DNA of 5,521 bases, from NCBI GenBank assembly GCA_947599995.1, contig CANQFW010000081.1, positions 1 through 5,521 of the forward strand, in the 5' to 3' direction. Every line of letters begins with the position of its first letter. Position 1 is the first letter of the stretch. A program made the translations under genes and the position numbers. The notes below the pieces were generated by a model, which saw only the letters and a program-made list of their open reading frames with translations, was not told the DNA's origin and did not search any database. Source of the DNA: an uncultured Clostridia bacterium (GTDB lineage Bacteria > Bacillota > Clostridia > TANB77 > CAG-508). Below, piece after piece: positions 1-5,319 of this stretch.

Positions 1-24
1 AATGATGACTTTCCTAGAATATAA
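1..24 (+). CDS. Possible C-terminal tail of a gene entering from the left (partial)
   Basis: Read from base 1, the first seven codons give NDDFPRI followed by TAA at 22-24, and a strong palindromic terminator begins at the next base. A stop codon directly against a terminator is what the end of a gene looks like, and the same arrangement occurs at the 3' end of the U32 gene in this window. Seven residues cannot identify a family. The same bases recur inverted at 2081-2108, where they would read NDDFLRV and stop, so this could instead be a non-coding repeat. Low confidence without the upstream sequence. Confidence 0.3.
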   Translation, partial: NDDFPRI

Positions 25-28
25 AAAA
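1..28 (+). repeat. Copy A of a 28-base inverted repeat flanking the kinase-RNHCP pair
   Basis: Bases 1-28 match the reverse complement of 2081-2108 at 24 of 28 positions without gaps. The shared core is GATGACTTTC, then TAGA, then TATAAA. Three of the four differences are transitions. The copy may extend left of the window, so its true end is unknown. Confidence 0.55.
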
Positions 29-60
29 AGCTTTTATAAATATATTTATAAAAGCTTTTT
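25..60. terminator. 36-base perfect palindrome, probable intrinsic terminator
   Basis: Bases 25-60 form a perfect palindrome centred between 42 and 43: an A-run, GCTTTTATAAAT, its mirror, then five T. As RNA it folds into a long AU-rich hairpin with only two G-C pairs, followed by a U-run on the plus strand and a longer one on the minus strand. It most likely ends the gene entering from the left. It lies only 30 bases upstream of the kinase start, and no good promoter is visible in between, so incomplete termination could feed the kinase gene. Confidence 0.7.
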
Positions 61-90
61 GGACGGTTTAAAAAAGAAAGGAAGGAAATA

Positions 91-1734
91 ATGAGAATAA
101 CATATAAAGATAAGATTTTAGAAATAGATTCAAATACACAAATAAAAGATATTCTAAAAGATGAAATACAAAACAGTAAATACACAATTATAGGAGCGAA
201 ATTTAATAACCAATATAGAAGGTTAGATTACAAAATAATTCAAGAGGGAACAATAGAGTTGATAGATATTTCTACAAAACAGGGAATGAAAATTTACATA
301 AGAACATTAATTTTTTTGATGGCAATGGCATTTAATAAAGTCGATTCAAAGATAAAACTAAGAGTAAATTACCAATTAAAGAATTCAATGTTTTGCTCTC
401 TAGATAACACAAAAGTGACTAAAGAATTATTAGAAAAAGTTAGCGAAGAAATGAAATCACTAATAGAAAAAAATTTACCAATAGAAGAAAAGCTTTTGAC
501 TAGAAAAGAGGCAGAGGAGCTTTATAAAAAAGAAGACTCATCAAAAGGTAGATTGCAATTAAATTTAAAGGAAAATCCTATAATAAAAATGTATTTTTGT
601 GATGACTATTATAATTATATATATGATGACATTGCAATAAACACTGGATCTACAAAAGTATTTGAACTTGTAAAATATGATAAAGGATTTTTATTAAGGT
701 ACCCAAATAGTGAAAGACCAACTGAACTAACCCCATATAGGGAAACAAAAAAACTATTGTGGGCGTTAAATGAATATAATGATATTCATAGAATTTTGGG
801 AGTTAGCACAATATATGAATTAAACAAAATTATAAATAATGAAAAAGAATTGAAAAAATTAATTATGTTAGAAGAAGCATTGCATGAAAAGAAGATTGCA
901 CAAATAGCAGATAGTATAACTAAAAATAAAAATGTAAAAATGATATTAATAGCTGGACCTTCATCATCAGGTAAAACTACCTTTGCTCAAAGGCTTGGGA
1001 TACAACTTAGAATAAATGGATACAAACCTGTAACAATATCAGTAGACAATTATTTTGTTGAGAGACCACAGACTCCTAGAGATGCAAATGGAGATTATGA
1101 TTTTGAAAGTATAGAGGCAATAGATTTAGAGTTATTTAATAGTAACTTGAAAAAATTATTAAATGGAGAAACGATTGAATGTCCTGAATTTGATTTCCAT
1201 GAAGGGACTAAAAGATATAAGGGGAAAACAATGCACCTGGCAGAAGACGAAATACTTGTTATTGAAGGAATACATTGCTTAAATGACAGATTAACGAAAG
1301 AGATTTCAAGAAATAAAAAATACAAAATATATATAAGTGATTTAACAGTTTTAAATAGAGATAGAATAAACAGAATTTCAACAACTGATACAAGGCTTGT
1401 TAGAAGAATTGTAAGAGATTACCAGTTTAGAGGATATTCTGCAGAGCATACTCTAAGAAGTTGGAATAGTGTAAATCTGGGAGAAGAAAAAAATATATAT
1501 CCTTTCCAAGAAGAAGCAGACAGTATGTTTAATACATCACTTATATATGAGCTTGCAGCTTTGAAAGATATTGCACTACCTTTATTACAGGAAATTAAAA
1601 GAGAAAGCAATGTATATGCAGAAGCTCAAAGAATAATTGAAATTTTAAAATATTTTGAATCAATACCTAATGAAAAAATTCCTAGAAACTCATTATTAAA
1701 AGAATTCTTAGGTGGAGGTGATTTTGAATATTAA
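91..1734 (+). CDS. TGS-domain nucleoside kinase (uridine kinase / phosphoribulokinase superfamily)
   Basis: Predicted cytoplasmic ATP-dependent kinase that phosphorylates a nucleoside, probably a pyrimidine, in nucleotide salvage; the substrate is inferred from the superfamily. Residues 1-62 look like a TGS domain. About 65-240 resembles the second additional domain of threonyl-tRNA synthetase (for example NTGSTKVFEL at 184-193), but the metal-binding HxxxH is absent, with RTLIF at 71-75. The kinase domain starts near 260: Walker A GPSSSGKT (289-296), VDNYF with the probable catalytic Asp319, YDFE (336-339), a Walker B-like VIEGIH (390-395), and the lid RRIVRD...RG (438-448). The C-terminal NIYPFQEEADSMFN is typical of this long clostridial kinase type. 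The 547-residue length fits, so the gene looks intact. ATG at 91 is preceded by AAAGGAAGG (77-85). Its end overlaps the next gene. Family confidence is high, substrate confidence low. Confidence 0.93.
   Translation: MRITYKDKILEIDSNTQIKDILKDEIQNSKYTIIGAKFNNQYRRLDYKIIQEGTIELIDISTKQGMKIYIRTLIFLMAMAFNKVDSKIKLRVNYQLKNSMFCSLDNTKVTKELLEKVSEEMKSLIEKNLPIEEKLLTRKEAEELYKKEDSSKGRLQLNLKENPIIKMYFCDDYYNYIYDDIAINTGSTKVFELVKYDKGFLLRYPNSERPTELTPYRETKKLLWALNEYNDIHRILGVSTIYELNKIINNEKELKKLIMLEEALHEKKIAQIADSITKNKNVKMILIAGPSSSGKTTFAQRLGIQLRINGYKPVTISVDNYFVERPQTPRDANGDYDFESIEAIDLELFNSNLKKLLNGETIECPEFDFHEGTKRYKGKTMHLAEDEILVIEGIHCLNDRLTKEISRNKKYKIYISDLTVLNRDRINRISTTDTRLVRRIVRDYQFRGYSAEHTLRSWNSVNLGEEKNIYPFQEEADSMFNTSLIYELAALKDIALPLLQEIKRESNVYAEAQRIIEILKYFESIPNEKIPRNSLLKEFLGGGDFEY
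1714..1722 (+). promoter_or_regulatory. Extended Shine-Dalgarno inside the kinase gene, setting the RNHCP start
   Basis: GGAGGTGAT at 1714-1722 is a nine-base match to the sequence complementary to the 16S rRNA 3' end. It sits in the last codons of the kinase gene. GGAGG ends at 1718, leaving five bases before TTG at 1724 but seventeen before the first ATG at 1736. The GTG at 1712 would overlap the site itself. This favours the TTG start. Confidence 0.7.
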
Positions 1735-2062
1735 AATGAACCATAGAGAAGTGTCAAGTAAATTTACAGTAATTGATGAAGAATTTGTATGCGATAATTG
1801 TGGGAAACAAGTACCTAAGCTTGGATATTCTTGCAGAAATCATTGCCCATATTGTTTACATTCAAAACATGTTGATGTTAATCCTGGAGATAGGGCAGAA
1901 ACGTGTCACGGATCTTTAGAGCCAATTGGATTGGAATTGTCGAACAAAAAAGGATATGTGATTGTTTTTAAATGTAAAAAATGTGGAATGATTAGAAAAA
2001 ATAAGGCAGCAGAAGATGATGATATGAATTTAATAATTAAGCTGTCTTCTAATATAGTTTAA
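1724..2062 (+). CDS. RNHCP domain-containing zinc-ribbon-like protein
   Basis: Small soluble cysteine-rich protein of the RNHCP family, named for the RNHCP motif seen here at residues 38-42. The molecular role of this family is not established to my knowledge. Numbered from the TTG start (112 residues), it has three CxxC pairs: Cys23/Cys26, Cys41/Cys44 and Cys84/Cys87, plus Cys37 and Cys61. This pattern could hold one or two zinc ions. The conserved-looking core also includes HVDVNPGDRAETCHG (49-63) and an acidic EDDD near 97-100. There is no signal peptide or membrane segment. The start is uncertain: TTG 1724 is best placed for the ribosome binding site, with ATG 1736 and GTG 1712 as alternatives. 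The TTG start overlaps the kinase gene by 11 bases, which suggests translational coupling in one transcript. Family assignment is firm, function unknown. Confidence 0.9.
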   Translation: MNIKMNHREVSSKFTVIDEEFVCDNCGKQVPKLGYSCRNHCPYCLHSKHVDVNPGDRAETCHGSLEPIGLELSNKKGYVIVFKCKKCGMIRKNKAAEDDDMNLIIKLSSNIV

Positions 2063-2080
2063 AAAATTATGAAAATAATG

Positions 2081-2108
2081 TTATTTATACTCTAAGAAAG
2101 TCATCGTT
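2081..2108 (-). repeat. Copy B of the 28-base inverted repeat, in the convergent spacer
   Basis: The minus strand from 2108 to 2081 matches bases 1-28 of the plus strand at 24 of 28 positions with no gaps. Read as codons it gives NDDFLRV then TAA, against NDDFPRI then TAA in the other copy. The frame extends upstream only about five more codons before a stop, so if it is coding it is a relic. It begins 19 bases past the RNHCP stop codon. Confidence 0.55.
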
Positions 2109-2117
2109 AAAAACGAT
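2103..2117. repeat. Small hairpin with a repeated AAACGATA in the spacer
   Basis: ATCGTT (2103-2108), a three-base loop and AACGAT (2112-2117) form a 6-bp hairpin downstream of the RNHCP stop. AAACGATA occurs at 2111-2118 and again at 2128-2135, so the left arm could pair with either copy. No T-run follows, so it is a poor terminator on its own. The left arm overlaps copy B of the 28-base repeat. Confidence 0.35.
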
Positions 2118-2136
2118 ACATATTTATAAACGATAT

Positions 2137-2189
2137 TAAAATGGAGTACAGAATAAATAAAATAATCATTTATTCTGTACTCCATTTTA
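2137..2189. terminator. Bidirectional hairpin terminator between convergent genes
   Basis: Arms 2137-2158 and 2168-2189 are perfect reverse complements over 22 bases, with a nine-base loop (2159-2167). The outer bases are AAAATGGAG and CTCCATTTT, so each strand has a short T-run at the 3' side of the stem. The hairpin sits between the plus-strand RNHCP gene and the minus-strand U32 gene and can stop both transcripts. The U32 stop codon (2187-2189) lies within the stem. Confidence 0.85.
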
Positions 2190-4598
2190 GATTTCTCTAT
2201 TTAAATTACAATTAGTAAATTCTTTTCCTTCAAAACGATTATTGTTAGAAACATTAAGAATGATTTCGTTAATGCTATTAATATCTTCATCTAAAATATC
2301 AATTCTAACAGAGTCAACGTTGAAATCACCATATTGAATGGAAAGTATTTTACAGTTATAAAGTGTAGATATTGTCTGAGTGTTATCAGGAATAAGCCTA
2401 AACATCATTCCAAGCCTATCCTTTAAAAAGTATTTATCAGTGTTCATACACATTCTATCACATCCATCATAGCATTTATTGCTTTTTCCAAGAGGACAAT
2501 AATTCATACACATAACAGGTGTATTTCCATAAACAATCATTTCTTTATTTAGTTTTGTAAAATTACAAAAATCAAGTATACTATTTCTGTCAAGCTCTGG
2601 TGAGATTGTACAGGAACATACGTTAAAATCAGAAAGATATGATGCTGTATAAGAATTGTAAATGTTTAATGTATAATTTCCAATTATTTCGTATTTATTT
2701 AATCTAAGTTGTCTTAGCAACTCTATATGAGATAAGTTTGAAATTACAAAACCCGAAATATCAAATTTTGTTATATCTTTTAATTGTAATCTCAAAATAT
2801 CCATATATTTTTTTCTAATTATAGTTGGCATATAAACATACAATTTAGCTATTTTCGAGATATCTGATAAAATTCTTTCATATTTAGGATTAGTAAAGTA
2901 TTTTAAAGGAACATAAATCCTATCAATATTTTTTAGAGTAGTATAATTATAAGATAAATTCAGTATATTAAGCAAAACTGATATTTTAGGAATAGCTATC
3001 GTATTATTTTGGCATACATGCGAAGGAACAGTACTATTAGAAGTTCTTTTAAATGAATTATATATTTTATTTTCTATATTTTTCAGAGCTGTTCTTCTAA
3101 TATCATTAATTACTGAAATAGGCAAGAATAGGTTATCATCTAGATCAATTTCTAATTTTGAAAAAATAAAAATTGTGTTTTTAGTTTTAGCAAATTGTTC
3201 ATAAATTTTTTCCTTTTTTAATGGGGCACTTTGAGCATCTTGTGGAATATAGTCAGATATAAATTTATTTTTTAAGTTAAATTTTGGCACATATAATTCT
3301 ATAGTTATTTTTTTGTGACGTTTTATTTGCACTTTGCATTCAACAAGAATTTGTATATTTTCTTTTTTCAAACTTTCTAAAGCTAAAACAGATAAAGCTT
3401 TGCTTGAAATTTTATAAATCTTGTCTCCAACTTTTATATTACCTTTCATTCTACCAATTGTAACGGATTTGCCAGCATTTATTGATTTTAGATTTTGATT
3501 ATTGTCCATAAGTTCAGAAATATGATATTTTGTTGTTTCATTTTCAAAGGTTATGCAATCTCCAATAGAAACTGGATTAATAAGTTTACAGCAAATATGA
3601 CCATTAGCACGATTTACTTTTGAAACTTTTCCGAGTAAAATTCCCATATTATTTGGTTTTTCTTTAAAAACTAAATCTCTATTTCCATTTAAACTTAAAT
3701 GGCCGATGGAGAATCCTCCACGATTGAACACTTGCATTAAGTCTATTTTATCTTCTAATAAGACTTTATATGTATCAATTTCGGAGTTTATATATTTATA
3801 AGCTAAATCTATATATTTTCTATAGATTCTAGTAACTGTTGCAACATATTCTGGAGATTTCATTCTGCCTTCAATTTTCAGAGAGCTTACACCTGTTCTA
3901 ATAAGCTCTGGAAGATTTTCTAGGGTACATAGGTCTCGAGGGCTTAAAATGTAGCCTTTATCAAGAATTTTTTCTTTATTAGTAGAATTTTTTTGAATTA
4001 GTTCATAAGTAAGTCTGCAAGGCTGAGCACATTTTCCTCTATTTCCTGAACGACCCCCAATCATACTAGAAAGTAGGCATTGACCAGAATATGAAATACA
4101 TATTGCTCCATGCATAAAAGTTTCTATTTCTATATTTGAATTTTCACATATGTATTTAATTTCATTAGCAGGTAATTCTCTTGCAAGGACAGCTCGTTTA
4201 AAATTTAATTTTTCTAGGAAAAGGGCTCCTTCTAAATTATGGATTGTCATTTGAGTACTGCCATGAATCTCTATATCTGGAAAGTTTTCAATTAATAATT
4301 TTGCAAGGCCAAAATCTTGAACGATAATTGCATCTATGCCAAATTCATATGCTTTTTTCGCTAAATAAAATGCATCATCAAATTCTGACTCTTTTATACA
4401 TGTATTTAAAGTAAGATGTGTTTTTACATTTCTTACTTTTGCATAATTTATAACTCGTTTTAGATCTTCGTCGTCAAAATTTGTAGCAAACGCTCTTGCA
4501 TTAAACATATTTGCTCCAAAATAAACGGCATTTGCTCCATTTTGTACAGCAGCCTTTAGACAATCGAAATCTCCAACAGGTGATAATAATTCTACCAT
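2187..4598 (-). CDS. U32 family protein with DUF3656, probable RlhA-type RNA hydroxylation enzyme
   Basis: Family U32 is annotated as peptidase or collagenase, but characterised bacterial members (RlhA, TrhP, UbiU/UbiV) hydroxylate rRNA, tRNA or a quinone precursor and several carry an Fe-S cluster. Presence of DUF3656 points to the RlhA (23S rRNA 5-hydroxycytidine) branch; this is inference. Residues 1-305 form the U32 barrel. Residues 159-177 match the U32 signature E-x-F-x(2)-G-[SA]-[LIVM]-C-x(4)-G-x-C-x-[LIVM]-S exactly. Cys167, Cys174, Cys190 and Cys224 are spaced like the UbiU cluster ligands, and KIEGRMKSPEY (241-251) is conserved. DUF3656 spans about 397-512. Residues 535-735 look like a second, diverged barrel with Cys697, 701, 709, 713 and 717. 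At 803 residues it is longer than E. coli RlhA but usual for clostridial members, and intact. ATG at 4598 has AAGGAG at 4605-4610, and a promoter lies just upstream. Likely monocistronic. Confidence 0.93.
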   Translation of the reverse strand: MVELLSPVGDFDCLKAAVQNGANAVYFGANMFNARAFATNFDDEDLKRVINYAKVRNVKTHLTLNTCIKESEFDDAFYLAKKAYEFGIDAIIVQDFGLAKLLIENFPDIEIHGSTQMTIHNLEGALFLEKLNFKRAVLARELPANEIKYICENSNIEIETFMHGAICISYSGQCLLSSMIGGRSGNRGKCAQPCRLTYELIQKNSTNKEKILDKGYILSPRDLCTLENLPELIRTGVSSLKIEGRMKSPEYVATVTRIYRKYIDLAYKYINSEIDTYKVLLEDKIDLMQVFNRGGFSIGHLSLNGNRDLVFKEKPNNMGILLGKVSKVNRANGHICCKLINPVSIGDCITFENETTKYHISELMDNNQNLKSINAGKSVTIGRMKGNIKVGDKIYKISSKALSVLALESLKKENIQILVECKVQIKRHKKITIELYVPKFNLKNKFISDYIPQDAQSAPLKKEKIYEQFAKTKNTIFIFSKLEIDLDDNLFLPISVINDIRRTALKNIENKIYNSFKRTSNSTVPSHVCQNNTIAIPKISVLLNILNLSYNYTTLKNIDRIYVPLKYFTNPKYERILSDISKIAKLYVYMPTIIRKKYMDILRLQLKDITKFDISGFVISNLSHIELLRQLRLNKYEIIGNYTLNIYNSYTASYLSDFNVCSCTISPELDRNSILDFCNFTKLNKEMIVYGNTPVMCMNYCPLGKSNKCYDGCDRMCMNTDKYFLKDRLGMMFRLIPDNTQTISTLYNCKILSIQYGDFNVDSVRIDILDEDINSINEIILNVSNNNRFEGKEFTNCNLNREI

Positions 4599-4616
4599 AG
4601 TTTTCTCCTTTTAAAA

Positions 4617-4635
4617 GTATATATTTGTGATATAC
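4617..4635. promoter_or_regulatory. Short inverted repeat at the U32 transcription start, possible operator
   Basis: GTATAT (4617-4622) and ATATAC (4630-4635) are a 6-bp inverted repeat with a seven-base spacer, placed directly downstream of the -10 box and spanning the predicted start of transcription. The position would suit a repressor site. In DNA this AT-rich such repeats arise easily by chance, so this is only a candidate. Confidence 0.25.
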
Positions 4636-4664
4636 ATTATATATTAATTAACATAAAAAATCAA
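4636..4664 (-). promoter_or_regulatory. Sigma-A-like promoter of the U32 gene
   Basis: On the minus strand TTGATT (4664-4659) is followed after exactly 17 bases by a perfect TATAAT (4641-4636). Transcription would start near 4629, giving a leader of about 30 bases with AAGGAG before the ATG at 4598. Four of six -35 bases and all -10 bases match consensus. The -35 box overlaps the foot of the terminator at 4663-4695. Confidence 0.75.
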
Positions 4665-4695
4665 TTAAAAGGGGCTGTAAAAACCCCTTTTAATT
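4663..4695 (-). terminator. Intrinsic terminator of the 154-residue envelope gene
   Basis: Arms 4663-4674 and 4684-4695 are perfect 12-base reverse complements around a nine-base loop. On the minus strand the stem is AATTAAAAGGGG paired with CCCCTTTTAATT, followed by GA and six T (4660-4655). It begins 42 bases after the TAG stop of the gene at 4738-5202 and is oriented to end that transcript. Confidence 0.85.
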
Positions 4696-4737
4696 TATGG
4701 TTAATGAAAACCTAATTTTCTAATTCCTTAATTCATA

Positions 4738-5202
4738 CTATTCATTGTCATCATAATGTGAACGATTCATCTGTGAAGAATAGTAATAAACCAAAGCAAT
4801 AATTGCTACAGCGGCAACAGCTATAATCATCCAAATCCAAGCAGTAGAATTCATTCCTAAAAAGTTTCCGCTACCAGTAGTAGAAGTTCTAGTAGCAGTA
4901 TAAGTGTCGTCTGATGTACTTCTAGTACCTGCATTTACATTTGAATTCATAGCATTACCATTACCATTACTTACAGCATTATCTACGTTATTACCATCAT
5001 TTTCAACATTATTAGTTGCTTCTTTAGAAGCACCAGAAATATCTCGAGCAGCATCTTCTACAGTATTTTCAGCACCACCAACAACATTTCTTACACCGTT
5101 TACGGCATCCTTAGCCATGTTATCTGCTGCAAAAGTATATGAAAATGCGAAAAAGGAAATAGCAATAGCTAATGCAATACCATATAAAACCTTTTTATGC
5201 AT
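4738..5202 (-). CDS. Secreted, C-terminally membrane-anchored low-complexity protein, unknown function
   Basis: I do not recognise a named family. The 154 residues start with a signal peptide: HKK, a hydrophobic core (5-22) and a likely cleavage after TFA or TFAA (residues 25-26). Residues 29-77 could form an amphipathic helix, with Ala, Val or Ile recurring every three to four residues (30, 34, 37, 41, 44, 48, 52, 55, 62, 66, 73, 77). A Gly/Asn/Ser/Thr-rich stalk follows (70-118), then a membrane segment at about 121-141 (AWIWMIIAVAAVAIIALVYY) and a 13-residue polar tail ending DDNE. The expected topology is type I, with the helix and stalk outside. No cysteine, sortase motif or catalytic motif is visible. 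ATG at 5202 has GGAGG (5211-5215) eight bases away. A similarly built partial gene lies directly upstream on the same strand, and a strong terminator follows. Confidence 0.85.
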   Translation of the reverse strand: MHKKVLYGIALAIAISFFAFSYTFAADNMAKDAVNGVRNVVGGAENTVEDAARDISGASKEATNNVENDGNNVDNAVSNGNGNAMNSNVNAGTRSTSDDTYTATRTSTTGSGNFLGMNSTAWIWMIIAVAAVAIIALVYYYSSQMNRSHYDDNE

Positions 5203-5243
5203 AGCAAAGTCCTCCCAAAAAAATTGTTTTAAAAATAAAACTA

Positions 5244-5249
5244 ATTATA
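5244..5249 (-). promoter_or_regulatory. Candidate -10 box for the envelope gene
   Basis: The minus strand reads a perfect TATAAT at 5249-5244, about 40 bases upstream of the ATG, which would give a leader of about 35 bases. No convincing -35 box exists at 16-18 bases spacing (ATTTTA or similar), and the spacer is nearly all A and T, so a chance match is possible. The gene might instead be read from the promoter of the gene upstream. Confidence 0.35.
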
Positions 5250-5319
5250 TTATTATTTTTTTTGGTTAAAATATACTAAAAAAATATTCCAAAAATATTG
5301 AAAATGTTATAACATAAAA

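Noticed and set aside
1..24. NDDFPRI as the acidic tip of a single-stranded DNA-binding protein
   Set aside because: The tip of that family ends in a terminal Phe after Ile-Pro or similar; here it ends Arg-Ile, and seven residues are too few.
59..90. A promoter directly before the kinase (TTGGAC at 59-64)
   Set aside because: A matching -10 box would fall on the ribosome binding site and start codon, and none is present.
2..91. Short plus-strand frame starting ATGATG and running through the palindrome to the kinase start
   Set aside because: About 29 Lys/Tyr-rich residues that come from translating the hairpin; any ribosome site would be outside the window, and the frame with a stop just before the hairpin is more sensible.
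1095..1325. Minus-strand open frame of 76 codons inside the kinase gene
   Set aside because: Lies opposite the conserved kinase domain, shows no recognisable protein and is best explained as an antisense shadow of the real gene.
1419..1610. Minus-strand open frame of 63 codons inside the kinase gene
   Set aside because: Antisense to the conserved lid and C-terminal motifs; no supporting ribosome site or family resemblance.
4950..5010. Repeated CATTA/TTACCA-type runs as a possible direct-repeat array
   Set aside because: They are Asn/Gly/Ser codons of the low-complexity stalk, with no regular repeat-spacer structure; not a CRISPR array.
4904..5269. Plus-strand open frame of 121 codons opposite the 154-residue envelope gene
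   Set aside because: The minus-strand frame has a signal peptide, membrane anchor and a well-spaced GGAGG; the plus-strand frame is its low-complexity complement.
5278..5299. Hairpin AATATT-TTTGG-AATATT followed by T-run as terminator of the partial gene
   Set aside because: Six A-T pairs only; too weak to call a terminator.
5304..5315. Perfect 12-base palindrome ATGTTATAACAT between the envelope genes
   Set aside because: Such AT-rich palindromes are expected by chance in this base composition, and it is not placed against a clear promoter.
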